Shown: positions 51,605-59,945 of the stretch, in pieces
How positions within the stretch are numbered: position 1 is the first letter of the stretch
Layout: every line of letters starts with the position of its first letter
Source of the DNA: Erysipelothrix sp. HDW6A
Lineage (GTDB): Bacteria; Bacillota_I; Bacilli_A; Erysipelotrichales; Erysipelotrichaceae
Length of the DNA stretch: 64,000 nt
Assembly: GCF_011400295.1 (NCBI RefSeq)
Contig: NZ_CP049859.1
Coordinates: 1,426,001-1,490,000, forward strand
Direction: 5' to 3'
Notes under the pieces: generated by a model
The model's database searches: none
The model's input: the letters and a program-made list of their open reading frames with translations, nothing else
Told to the model about the DNA's origin: nothing
Position numbers and translations under genes: made by a program

Positions 51605-52234
51605 TTATAGCACACTAGTCTTAATGATACTACTTATTTTTGTTGTTAGTAAATCAATTGCCACCTTATTATGAGCCCCTTCAGGAATAATAATGTCAGC
51701 ATAACGTTTCGATGGTTCAACAAATTGTTCATGCATTGCACGTACTGTTGTCATATATTGATCAACAACACTTTCCATACTACGACCACGCTTGTTTACA
51801 TCTCGCTTTAATCGTCTTATGAAACGAACATCTGCAGCTGTATCAACGAACACTTTAATATCAAGCAAGTTTCTTACTTCTTCATTTTCAAGTACCATCA
51901 ATCCTTCTAAAACAATCACATCACTGCAATCAACTTTTTCAGTAAATTCGCTACGTGTATGATTCATAAAATCATAGACTGGTTTATCAACAGATTGACC
52001 TTTTTTTAGTTTTTGCATGTCATTTACGAGTAAATTCATATCAAATGCAAATGGATGGTCATAGTTAGTCTTATAACGAACTTCCATTGGTAAGTTGGAT
52101 TGATCATTGTAGTAATCATCCATTTTAATAATCACAACACTTTGTGTTTCAACATAGCGTTCTTTAAGTATATTAGCAATACTGGATTTACCTGAAGCAC
52201 TTCCACCTGCTATTCCGATAATAATTGGTTCCAT
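51605..52234 (-). CDS. udk: Uridine kinase
   Basis: Pyrimidine salvage kinase making UMP/CMP from uridine/cytidine. Walker A GIAGGSASGKSS (residues 8-19), then MDDYYND, NYDHPFAFD, YDFMNHTRS and VILEGLMVL-type blocks are present. 209 residues. It is ten bases from mltG and 22 from greA, a conserved Bacillota order. Confidence 0.97.
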   Translation of the reverse strand: MEPIIIGIAGGSASGKSSIANILKERYVETQSVVIIKMDDYYNDQSNLPMEVRYKTNYDHPFAFDMNLLVNDMQKLKKGQSVDKPVYDFMNHTRSEFTEKVDCSDVIVLEGLMVLENEEVRNLLDIKVFVDTAADVRFIRRLKRDVNKRGRSMESVVDQYMTTVRAMHEQFVEPSKRYADIIIPEGAHNKVAIDLLTTKISSIIKTSVL

Positions 52235-52243
52235 ATAACTCTC

Positions 52244-53293
52244 CTAATAACCTAGTAATTGTTTACGTACGACTTCATGTTCTGCGTACGTTTTTTGATA
52301 ATGAACACTTCCATCACCATGGACATCTGCAATAAAGAATAGATAGTCATGATGTCCGTAATTAAGTGTTGCATTAATTGCTTTCACTGATGGATTTAAG
52401 ATAGGTCCAGGAGTTAAGCCAGGATTTCGATATGTATTGTATGGTGATTCTGGACTTTTTCGTTCACATTCTTCCCATGAATCAAAATCATACAAGGCAT
52501 AACAAACCGTTACACTTGATTCAAGTCTCATTCCCTGATTCAAGCGATTCATGAATACACCAGCTACTTTTTCCATATCTTCTTGTGTATTTGCTTCATA
52601 CTCAACAATGGATGCAAGTGTGATTAATTCATACATTGAGAAACTTGAATTGCTTAATGCCTCTTTGTATGTATCGTAATATCGCATTGAATTATTAAGT
52701 ATTAACTCAGTCACAGTTCTAATATCTGAATCAACTCTAAATGTATAGGTGTCCGGATATAAGAACCCTTCAAGATATACTTTAGCATGCTCGTTATCAA
52801 GAATTTCTTTAGGTAAAAATTCATATTTACTCATTAACTCTTGAATATACTCTTTGTTATTCCATAAGTCTAAGAGGTCTTCTTTTTTTACGTCAACATA
52901 CTTCTCAATTTCTTCAGCCATATCTTTGGCCCAGCTACCTTCGACCAGAGTAACTGTTGCTTCCATCGGTGCAGCGTTATTGGGGTTTGTTATGTAGTTT
53001 AAGATTTCTTCCGATGACCATGATTTGTCTAGTTCAAAGTATCCTTCGAAAACAGATCGTTTACCTGATAAACGAGCCTGTAACTTGGTCATCATGCTAG
53101 AACGAATGATACCTTCGTTTCCAAGTTTATCGATAACAGAATTGGACGTTTCCCCTGCATCAACCTTAAACACAATTGGCGATGAATCGCTCATAACAGG
53201 TTTTAACTGAGACGTATAAATCAGTACAAACGTAAGACTAGCCGCTATAAGAAAACTTACAACGGCTAAACTTATTTTAGTGAATTTCTTCAT
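52244..53293 (-). CDS. mltG: Endolytic murein transglycosylase MltG
   Basis: Cuts nascent glycan strands. I place the start at 53293 (MKKFTKISLAVVSFL), 17 bases inside the preceding gene; the longer frame above it is only an out-of-phase reading of the His-Asp repeats. One N-terminal membrane helix (residues 5-27), a LysM-like domain, then the YceG domain with LASIVEYEANTQEDMEKVAGVFMNRL, which holds the catalytic glutamate, and SPYNTYRNPGLTPGPILNPS. 349 residues. No clear ribosome binding site: coupling to the upstream gene is likely. Confidence 0.94.
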   Translation of the reverse strand: MKKFTKISLAVVSFLIAASLTFVLIYTSQLKPVMSDSSPIVFKVDAGETSNSVIDKLGNEGIIRSSMMTKLQARLSGKRSVFEGYFELDKSWSSEEILNYITNPNNAAPMEATVTLVEGSWAKDMAEEIEKYVDVKKEDLLDLWNNKEYIQELMSKYEFLPKEILDNEHAKVYLEGFLYPDTYTFRVDSDIRTVTELILNNSMRYYDTYKEALSNSSFSMYELITLASIVEYEANTQEDMEKVAGVFMNRLNQGMRLESSVTVCYALYDFDSWEECERKSPESPYNTYRNPGLTPGPILNPSVKAINATLNYGHHDYLFFIADVHGDGSVHYQKTYAEHEVVRKQLLGY

Positions 53294-53606
53294 GTGTGTG
53301 ATCATGGTCATGATCGTGGTCGTGGTCATGGTCATGGTCGTGGTCATGATTGTGTTCGCTACCTTCATGTTGAATTACGAAAGCGTTGAAGACTTCTTCA
53401 ATCATTGCCCATTCTTTTTCATCCGTAATTGACTCAAGTTCTCCTTCTGGAGTATAACTTGAAACAAAAACTTCTCCTGTTTCATCTGCAGGGTCTACAT
53501 AGAGAACATATGATTTTTTAAACTCATCATCTTCGAAAGTGAAGAGAATGTCCATTTCTTGTTCTTTGCCATCTGCATCGATGACTACAATTGTTTTTTC
53601 ATCCAT
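53277..53606 (-). CDS. DUF1292 protein with His-Asp repeat tail
   Basis: The first 80 residues match the YrzB/DUF1292 family (IDADGKEQEMDILFTFEDDEFKKSYVLYVD, then VFVSSYTPEGELESI and EWAMIEEVFNAF). The C-terminus has eight consecutive His-Asp dipeptides (residues 87-102) followed by HTHEEIH, a likely binding site for zinc, nickel or cobalt. The tail overlaps the mltG start. The family's function is unknown. It lies between ruvX and mltG as in other Bacillota. Confidence 0.9.
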   Translation of the reverse strand: MDEKTIVVIDADGKEQEMDILFTFEDDEFKKSYVLYVDPADETGEVFVSSYTPEGELESITDEKEWAMIEEVFNAFVIQHEGSEHNHDHDHDHDHDHDHDHDHTHEEIH

Positions 53607-53613
53607 AGTAATA

Positions 53614-54045
53614 TTACCTTTCTAAAAAGCGTTGGCGATCTAAATAGGACTGCAGAATATTTACCGCTGCCAATTGATCAACAACTTTTTTTCGTTTCTT
53701 TCTTGAAACATCTGCATCAATGAGAACACGGTTCGCAGCAGCACTTGTAAGACGTTCGTCCATGAGTGACACTTCTATACCAAACCATGCTTCAAGTTCC
53801 GTTTTAAAAGATTCCGAAAGTTGTGCTCGTTCTCCAACATCGTTATTCATCATCTTAGGATAACCCAAAACTAGATGTTTGACACGTTCTTTCGTAATCA
53901 ATTCTTGAAGTGGAGCTTTAAGCTCATCTCTTGATTCCTTGTAGTACAGTGTTTCAACAGGATGTGCATACATTCCTAATGCATCTGATATTGCCACACC
54001 ACATGTTTTTGATCCCAGATCAAGTCCAATAGTCTTTCCTATCAT
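53614..54045 (-). CDS. ruvX: YqgF/RuvX nuclease
   Basis: RNase H-fold nuclease for 16S rRNA 5' end maturation, also called putative Holliday junction resolvase. The catalytic start is GLDLGSKTCGVAISD (Asp residues), then VLGYPKMMNNDVGERAQLSESF and LMDERLTSAAANRVL. 143 residues. It overlaps ireB by one base. Confidence 0.95.
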   Translation of the reverse strand: MIGKTIGLDLGSKTCGVAISDALGMYAHPVETLYYKESRDELKAPLQELITKERVKHLVLGYPKMMNNDVGERAQLSESFKTELEAWFGIEVSLMDERLTSAAANRVLIDADVSRKKRKKVVDQLAAVNILQSYLDRQRFLER

Positions 54046-54305
54046 TATTTATGACTAAGATAGAAACGAACCAATTCTTCGATAATTTCGTAACGTTCTA
54101 CTTCTTGAATCGTGTTACGAGCATTACGATTAGAAGAAATGTAAGCTGGATCATTTGAAACCAAATAACCTGATATCTGACTAACAGGTTGGTATCCACG
54201 TTCTTCGAGTGCAACTTCAACTTCATGAAGGATTTCTTTAATGCGCTCATGACGAACAGACTCTGCACTATATGCTACAGTTTCAGTCAAATTCTTTTTA
54301 CTCAT
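54045..54305 (-). CDS. ireB: IreB-family regulatory phosphoprotein (UPF0297)
   Basis: 86 residues with the block GYQPVSQISGYLVSNDPAYISS and RYEIIEELVRFYLSHK, the hallmarks of UPF0297. In Enterococcus, IreB is a substrate of the Ser/Thr kinase IreK; the N-terminal TETVAYS holds possible target threonines. It lies between alaS and ruvX, as is normal in the phylum. Confidence 0.94.
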   Translation of the reverse strand: MSKKNLTETVAYSAESVRHERIKEILHEVEVALEERGYQPVSQISGYLVSNDPAYISSNRNARNTIQEVERYEIIEELVRFYLSHK

Positions 54306-54350
54306 TCTATCACATCCTTTATTCTTATTTTACAGTAACGGCAATCAAAA

Positions 54351-56969
54351 TTAAAGCTCTAGACCAAGTTTATCGTATATTTCTTGCTTTGCTTCTGGTA
54401 ATTTTGTGATATCTTTACCACCTGCCTGTGCAAAGTTTGGTCTTCCACCACCATTACCGCCTGTTATTTGTGCAACTTGTTTTACAAAGTCACCTGCTTT
54501 TAGACCTAATTTAATAGCTTTCTCGCTTGCTCCAGCTACAAAATTTACAGAATCTTCTTTAATATTTGCAACGATAACTAAGTCAACATTCTCACGAAGT
54601 CTTTCGACTAAGTCTTTTAGTACTTCTTGTTGTTCGTTGTGTTTTTCTATCCAAATAAACTTCAAGTCATCTTTCATTACTAATGCTTGTGTTTGATATT
54701 CTTTAACACTTACTGTCAACATATCTTGAATCATACCATCATACTCTTTTTGAAGGGTATCAATATGACTTTGCATTTCGTGAATCTTACTTTCAAGTGT
54801 TTTTTGAGGCGTAAGTTTTAAACTCTCACGAAGCCCCGATACTTCCTTCTTATAGGTCAATAGGTATTCATAAGCACCAATGCTTGTCTTACCAACAATA
54901 CGTCGTACACCTGATCCAACACTCTCTTCAGACACAAGTGTAATTAAACCAATCTCACCTGTGCTCTGTGCGTGAGTTCCACCACATAGTTCTTTCGATA
55001 CATCGCCCATTGATACAACACGGACAGTATCACCGTAGTTTTCTGAGAATAATGCCATAGCACCTGTTGCCTTAGCATCTTCTAGGCTCATTACATCTGT
55101 ATAAATAGGAAGTGATGCTGCTACCCATTTGTTAAGTTGTTGTTCAATTTCTTTGAGTTGTTCTGTATTAACACGTTCAAAGTGACTGAAATCAAAACGG
55201 AAGTATTCATCATCGACATAAGATCCCGCTTGTTGGACGTGATCCCCAACTACATTTTGAAGTGATGCTTGGAGTAAGTGTACAGCAGAGTGATTCTTAC
55301 GAATTAGTACACGACGTTCACGATCTACATTAAGCACTACACGATCTGAAATTTTTAATTCTTGATCAAGTGTAACAGTATGAAGATGTTGTCCTGCATT
55401 TGCTTTACGAACAGAAGTTACTGGGTATTCTTTACCATTAAATTCAAGAACTCCAGTATCTGATACTTGTCCACCACTTTCAGCATAGAATGGAGTGATA
55501 TCAACAACCACTTCACCCTTACCTTCTAAGACTTCAACAGCATGACCATCTTTAAACAAGCCAACGACTTTTCCTTCGCTTGTTAATGTGTCATAAAGAA
55601 ACTCACTCTTTTCTTTGAAATTAAGAATGTCTTCTTGTTGAGAACTCATTGACTCAACTTTATGACGGCTTGAACGCGCACGTTCTTTCTGTTCATTAAG
55701 TGCAACTTGGAATGCTTCTAAATCAACAGTCACTTGATGTTCTTCTGCTATTTCCTGTGTTAATTCGATTGGGAACCCATAAGTATCGTACAGCTTAAAG
55801 GCTACTTCACCAGCCAATACTTTACTGTCTGTTGATTCAATTGTATCGAGCAGTAGTTTTTCTCCACCTGATAAAGTTTTTGCAAAGCGTTTTTCTTCAT
55901 GAAGCACGAGTTCTCGAATCATATCTGCACGTTCTTTTAAGTATGGATATGGATCTTCCATAAGAACTACAACATCATCCACTAAGTTATAAAGAAATGC
56001 ATCTTGAATACCAAGAACTTTTCCATAACGAACAGCACGACGTAAGAGACGACGCAATACATATCCACGCCCTTCATTAGAGAACACTGCTCCATCAGCT
56101 AATGTGAACACTAAAGAACGGATATGATCAACAATAACGCGATATGCCATCGTGTTGTCTTCATATTTAATATCAGTAAGCTTTGATACTGATTGAATGA
56201 GCGGCATGAATAAGTCTGTTTCAAAATTAGACTCTGTTTCTTGAATAATACTTACAAGGCGTTCAAACCCCATTCCTGTATCAATGTTCTTCTGTGGAAG
56301 TTCTTTAAACGTTTCTATTGCTTGTCCTTCGACAGCATCGTATTGTGAGAATACAATATTCCAAACTTCTACATAACGATCATTCTCTAAGTCTTCAAAG
56401 AATAAGCGTTCGCCAATGCCGTTTGGATCATATTTTTCACCACGATCGTAGAAGATTTCACTATTTGGTCCACTTGGTCCATTACCAATCATCCAATAGT
56501 TATCATCCGTTCTCAAAATACGTTTTGGATCTATGTTGTGATTGTTGACCCATGTATCGTAAGCAACATCATCGTTAGTATGAACACTAAAGTATGCTTT
56601 GTTTATATCTAAGCCTAACCATTCTTCAGAGAATAGAAACTCATATGCAAAAGCAATTGCTTCTACTTTAAAGTAGTCACCAATTGAGAAGTTTCCCATC
56701 ATTTCAAAGAAAGTATGATGACGACTTGTACGACCGACATTATCGATATCATTGGTTCTTAATGATTTTTGAATGTTGACGATTCTCGGATTCTTTGGTT
56801 TTACTGTTCCGTCAAAATAACGTTTTAATGCTGCCACACCTGAATTAATCCAAAGTAAGGTATCATCATTAATTGGCACGAGCGGTGCCCCTGGTTCAAT
56901 CATATGTCCTTTACTTTCAAAGAACTCTAAAAACATATGACGAATTTGATTGCTTGTTAATTTCTTCAT
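54351..56969 (-). CDS. alaS: Alanyl-tRNA synthetase
   Basis: Class II synthetase with editing domain. Start at 56969 (MKKLTSNQIRHMFLEFFESKGH) after AAAGGAG; the in-frame extension to 57029 lies in the T-box. Catalytic domain blocks LLWINSGVAALKRYFDG and RTSRHHTFFEMMGNFSIGDYFK; editing-site zinc ligands in NHSAVHLLQ and CGGTHAQSTGEIG; C-terminal DHHA1 domain with AGASEKAIKLGLKAGD and TGGNGGGRPNFAQAGG. 872 residues. Confidence 0.97.
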   Translation of the reverse strand: MKKLTSNQIRHMFLEFFESKGHMIEPGAPLVPINDDTLLWINSGVAALKRYFDGTVKPKNPRIVNIQKSLRTNDIDNVGRTSRHHTFFEMMGNFSIGDYFKVEAIAFAYEFLFSEEWLGLDINKAYFSVHTNDDVAYDTWVNNHNIDPKRILRTDDNYWMIGNGPSGPNSEIFYDRGEKYDPNGIGERLFFEDLENDRYVEVWNIVFSQYDAVEGQAIETFKELPQKNIDTGMGFERLVSIIQETESNFETDLFMPLIQSVSKLTDIKYEDNTMAYRVIVDHIRSLVFTLADGAVFSNEGRGYVLRRLLRRAVRYGKVLGIQDAFLYNLVDDVVVLMEDPYPYLKERADMIRELVLHEEKRFAKTLSGGEKLLLDTIESTDSKVLAGEVAFKLYDTYGFPIELTQEIAEEHQVTVDLEAFQVALNEQKERARSSRHKVESMSSQQEDILNFKEKSEFLYDTLTSEGKVVGLFKDGHAVEVLEGKGEVVVDITPFYAESGGQVSDTGVLEFNGKEYPVTSVRKANAGQHLHTVTLDQELKISDRVVLNVDRERRVLIRKNHSAVHLLQASLQNVVGDHVQQAGSYVDDEYFRFDFSHFERVNTEQLKEIEQQLNKWVAASLPIYTDVMSLEDAKATGAMALFSENYGDTVRVVSMGDVSKELCGGTHAQSTGEIGLITLVSEESVGSGVRRIVGKTSIGAYEYLLTYKKEVSGLRESLKLTPQKTLESKIHEMQSHIDTLQKEYDGMIQDMLTVSVKEYQTQALVMKDDLKFIWIEKHNEQQEVLKDLVERLRENVDLVIVANIKEDSVNFVAGASEKAIKLGLKAGDFVKQVAQITGGNGGGRPNFAQAGGKDITKLPEAKQEIYDKLGLEL

Positions 56970-56985
56970 TGGTTTCTCCTTTAAC

Positions 56986-57190
56986 ATAAAAAAAACATCC
57001 CCAACAGGAACGTTTTCACGCGGTACCATCCTGATTTATACAAATCGTATACACCTCTAGTTTTTAACGCAAACGTACGGGGCATGTGCCCATCTAGTCA
57101 AGTAGCATCTTTATAATATTCTTAGTGCGTTTCACCTGACCGCACCTCTCTTGAAAGAAAGTTTATAAAGATATGGCTTGCTTAAGATTT
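56986..57190 (-). promoter_or_regulatory. T-box leader of alaS
   Basis: On the minus strand AGGATGGTACCGCG is the T-box of the alanine type, followed by a terminator stem (AACGTTCC with GGGGATGTT) and eight T residues. A probable GCT specifier is near 57107-57110 after ATTATAAAGAT. An extended -10 box TGG-TAAAAT lies just upstream near 57205. Confidence 0.85.
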
Positions 57191-57229
57191 TCTACTCGTA
57201 TTTTACCATATTCGTAAATTGGTTTCTAG

Positions 57230-57739
57230 TCATACGGTTAGTTTTATTCCTAGATACTTGCTTAATCGACGTTTTTGAGCAGGGATACACCATTTAGAAT
57301 CGAGGAAGCTAAGAAATTCTTCTCGATTTAACCAACAAAAGTCACTTGTTTCTCCTTGTTGTAAAAGCACCGAAGATTTCAAACACTTAGTAATACATAC
57401 AAATGATTTATAAATTGTATTGTGCGTTATCTCTGTATTTATCTCTTCCCATGAATAAGCATGCAAACCTGTTTCTTCAAGCAACTCACGTTGAGCTGCT
57501 TCCAGTGCATCTTCACCCTTTAAGGCACTTCCACCAGCAGAAGCTTCATAGAGACCTGGATAAGATTGTTTCTGTAGATCTCTCTTCATGATTAGAAACG
57601 ACCCATCTTCATGGGAAACCAATACTTCTGAAACCAAGTGATACATATCCCTAGGAATTGGTTCATCTCGAATTAAATCAAATCCAATTTTATTCTCATT
57701 GCAATCATATGCATCCCAATACTCAATGTCTTTCGACAC
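57230..57739 (-). CDS. NUDIX hydrolase
   Basis: Pyrophosphohydrolase for a nucleotide or isopentenyl-type diphosphate. The Nudix box is GGSALKGEDALEAAQRELLEETGL (G-x5-E-x7-R-E-x-x-E-E-x-G form), near the middle. The N-terminal block EYWDAYDCNENKIGFDLIRDEPIPRDMYHLVSEVLV is like the YfcD/Idi-type proteins. I prefer the GTG at 57739, ten bases after AAGGTGAG at the end of the regulator gene, over an upstream start within it. About 169 residues. Substrate unknown. Confidence 0.85.
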   Translation of the reverse strand: MSKDIEYWDAYDCNENKIGFDLIRDEPIPRDMYHLVSEVLVSHEDGSFLIMKRDLQKQSYPGLYEASAGGSALKGEDALEAAQRELLEETGLHAYSWEEINTEITHNTIYKSFVCITKCLKSSVLLQQGETSDFCWLNREEFLSFLDSKWCIPAQKRRLSKYLGIKLTV

Positions 57740-57746
57740 AAGCTGT

Positions 57747-58358
57747 CTACTCACCTTCAATAACTTCTTCTGCATGTTCAACATCTTGTACATGACCAAT
57801 AACACTGAGCATATCTCCTTCTTGGAAAACTACATCAGGTCCTGGAGATAAGAATGTCTCATTACCTCGGCGGATTGCAGTAATTGTCATATTAGTAGTT
57901 TGATAGAATGATGAGGTACGTACAGTTTTTCCTAGGAGCTCTGATTCATGCCCAATCACAAAATCATATTTCTTCTGCGGATCAGAGAAACTAAAACGGC
58001 TGGATAAATCTATAATTTTGTCAATTGTGTTTTCAATTTCATCATCAATACGGGAACGTTTAACCATCAATTCCGATAGTTTGCGTCGAAGCTGACTAAC
58101 ATCATTAACACTTGATGTGGATTCTAAGTAAAGACGTGCTTTTTCTTTCGAATCTATAATAACACCATAATTAGTAGCAACAGTAACTACGCCTTCTTCT
58201 TCTAAAAGTTTCACTGCACGACGTATAGTTTCTGGCGACACTCCATACTCACTTGATAAAACTGAACGCCCTGAAAGACGTTGTCCTTTCGTAAAATCAT
58301 TACGAGCAACGCGGCTGGCAATATCAATAGCAATTTGTTGATAACGCGGTTGTTTCAT
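57747..58358 (-). CDS. GntR-type regulator with RCK_C domain (BusR-like)
   Basis: Start at 58358 (MKQPRYQQIAIDIASRV) after AAGGAG. Winged helix of the GntR type at residues 1-70 (SVLSSEYGVSPETIRRAVKLLEEEGVV), a coiled coil near 85-125 (LRRKLSELMVKRSRIDDEI), and a C-terminal RCK_C/TrkA_C domain (GKTVRTSSFYQTTNMTITAIRRG, VFQEGDMLSVIGHVQDV). This is the build of BusR, which binds cyclic di-AMP and represses osmolyte uptake in lactic acid bacteria. No transporter lies next to it here, so the target is open. About 203 residues. Confidence 0.85.
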   Translation of the reverse strand: MKQPRYQQIAIDIASRVARNDFTKGQRLSGRSVLSSEYGVSPETIRRAVKLLEEEGVVTVATNYGVIIDSKEKARLYLESTSSVNDVSQLRRKLSELMVKRSRIDDEIENTIDKIIDLSSRFSFSDPQKKYDFVIGHESELLGKTVRTSSFYQTTNMTITAIRRGNETFLSPGPDVVFQEGDMLSVIGHVQDVEHAEEVIEGE

Positions 58359-58371
58359 AGATATAATCTCC

Positions 58372-58381
58372 TTAGTACTAA
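58372..58381 (-). promoter_or_regulatory. Palindrome upstream of the BusR-like gene
   Basis: TTAGTACTAA is a perfect 10-base palindrome just upstream of the AAGGAG site of the GntR-type gene, preceded on the minus strand by TAGTA. It could be an autoregulatory operator; this is inference. Confidence 0.35.
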
Positions 58382-58433
58382 TACTACCAAACTTTTCTAA
58401 AGAACTAAAGAATAAATATAGCTTTGTATAAAC

Positions 58434-58458
58434 AAAAAAAGAAAGTCCGAAGACTTTC
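58434..58458 (-). terminator. cysK terminator
   Basis: On the minus strand GAAAGTC-TTCG-GACTTTC followed by seven T residues, directly after the cysK stop at 58459. Confidence 0.9.
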
Positions 58459-59391
58459 TTAATTGTTTTCTGCAAACATTGCAGTTGATAAATAACGATC
58501 CCCTGAGTCAGGTAAAATAACTACAATTAGTTTACCTTTGTTTTCAGGACGTTTCGCAACCTCTAGAGCAGCACTAACCGCAGCACCTGAGGAGATACCT
58601 GCAAAGATTCCTTCTTCTTGAGCAAGTCTCTTACCCGTTGTAAGAGCATCTGCATTCGATACTTTGATAACTTCATCATACACTTCTGTGTCTAAGATCC
58701 CTGGCACAAATCCAGCTCCAATTCCTTGAATGGCATGAGGCCCAGGTTCACCACCACTTAATACTGGTGAAGCTTCTGGTTCGACACCGATTACTTGAAT
58801 CTTATTGTTTTGAGCCTTTAAATATTGACCGGCACCAGTGATAGTTCCACCTGTTCCAATTCCCGAAACAAATATATCAACTTTACCATCAGTATCCTCG
58901 AAAATTTCTGGACCAGTTGTTTCAAAGTGTTTTCTTGAGTTTGCTTGATTGTCAAATTGTGAAGGAATAAAACTATTTGGGATTTCTTTTGAAAGTTCTT
59001 CCGCTTTAGCGATTGCCCCTTTCATTCCTTTTGACCCATCAGTCAACACCACTTCTGCACCGTAAGCTTTTAATAAATTACGACGTTCAACACTCATTGT
59101 TTCTGGCATTGTTAAAATAACTCTTAAGCCTAATGAGGCACCAATAGCAGATAAACCAATTCCTGTATTTCCACTTGTTGGTTCAATAATCACAGTTTCC
59201 TTATTAACAATACCTGCTTTCATTGCTGTTTCAAGCATTCCCAATGCAGCACGGTCTTTAACACTTCCACTTGGATTAAAGCTTTCAACTTTAACAACTA
59301 CATCAGCTACCACATTCTCATCTACTATGTTTTGTAATGATACTAATGGTGTATGTCCAATCAATTCACGAATATTCTTATATATTTTCAT
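58459..59391 (-). CDS. cysK: Cysteine synthase A
   Basis: PLP enzyme making cysteine from O-acetylserine and sulfide. Start at 59391 (MKIYKNIRELIGHTPLV) behind AGGTGG. The PLP lysine is K45 in NPSGSVKDRAAL; EPTSGNTGIGLS is the substrate loop; GIGTGGTITGAGQYLK is the phosphate loop; GISSGAA is at the end. 310 residues. It diverges from the Rrf2-type regulator that may control it. Confidence 0.97.
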   Translation of the reverse strand: MKIYKNIRELIGHTPLVSLQNIVDENVVADVVVKVESFNPSGSVKDRAALGMLETAMKAGIVNKETVIIEPTSGNTGIGLSAIGASLGLRVILTMPETMSVERRNLLKAYGAEVVLTDGSKGMKGAIAKAEELSKEIPNSFIPSQFDNQANSRKHFETTGPEIFEDTDGKVDIFVSGIGTGGTITGAGQYLKAQNNKIQVIGVEPEASPVLSGGEPGPHAIQGIGAGFVPGILDTEVYDEVIKVSNADALTTGKRLAQEEGIFAGISSGAAVSAALEVAKRPENKGKLIVVILPDSGDRYLSTAMFAENN

Positions 59392-59422
59392 AATAACCAC
59401 CTAACTAACTATGTGTAAAATG

Positions 59423-59452
59423 AGTATAGCATACATCAATTATCTCTGTAAA
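59423..59452 (-). promoter_or_regulatory. cysK promoter
   Basis: On the minus strand TTTACA (plus 59447-59452) and TATACT (59423-59428) are 18 bases apart, with an extended -10 TGC. Confidence 0.65.
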
Positions 59453-59467
59453 CAGTAATGATTTCTC

Positions 59468-59495
59468 TTGACATCACGTTTTATTATATTATAAC
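59468..59495 (+). promoter_or_regulatory. Promoter of the Rrf2-family gene
   Basis: A perfect TTGACA (59468-59473) is 16 bases from TATAAC (59490-59495). The two divergent promoters are less than 20 bases apart, so one operator could control both. Confidence 0.65.
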
Positions 59496-59519
59496 ATAGT
59501 GTTTAAGGATGTGATAAAC

Positions 59520-59945
59520 ATGAAACTCTCTTCAAGAACTCGCTACGGTATCGCTAGTCTTGTCTATATCGTAAGCAAAGGTAACCAACAAACTTCACTA
59601 AACACTTTATCAAAAGAACTAGATATCTCTAAAATATACTTAGAACAAATATATTCTGATTTAAAGAAATCGCAAATCGTTGAATCTATAAAAGGACCTA
59701 CTGGCGGTTACTATGTAAAAGACTCCAATGTGACCTTACTTGAAATCTTTGAAACACTAGAACCCCAATTATTTGAAATAACAGAGGATGCGTGCAGCAG
59801 CGAAACTCTAAACAATGCACTCTACAATCATATTTATGTTTTACTTGATGACTCAATAAAAGCGAAGCTACAATCGCTTCGCTTATTCGAAATCGCTGAG
59901 TCAATTCAAGTTGAAACAAGCGAATCCCTTATGTACTATATTTAA
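59520..59945 (+). CDS. Rrf2-family transcriptional regulator (CymR-like)
   Basis: Start at 59520 (MKLSSRTRYGIASLVYI) after AAGGATG. The Rrf2 winged helix shows LSSRTRYG, ISKIYLEQIYSDLKKSQIVESIKGPTGGYYV. It lacks the three clustered cysteines of iron-sulfur Rrf2 proteins such as IscR (only one Cys, in EDACSS). This favours the CymR type that works with CysK to sense cysteine, which fits the divergent cysK. 141 residues. The exact signal is inference. Confidence 0.87.
   Translation: MKLSSRTRYGIASLVYIVSKGNQQTSLNTLSKELDISKIYLEQIYSDLKKSQIVESIKGPTGGYYVKDSNVTLLEIFETLEPQLFEITEDACSSETLNNALYNHIYVLLDDSIKAKLQSLRLFEIAESIQVETSESLMYYI

Noticed and set aside
53293..53368. N-terminal extension of MltG rich in Met and Thr
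   Set aside because: It is the His-Asp repeat of the preceding gene read in another frame; a normal membrane anchor starts at 53293.
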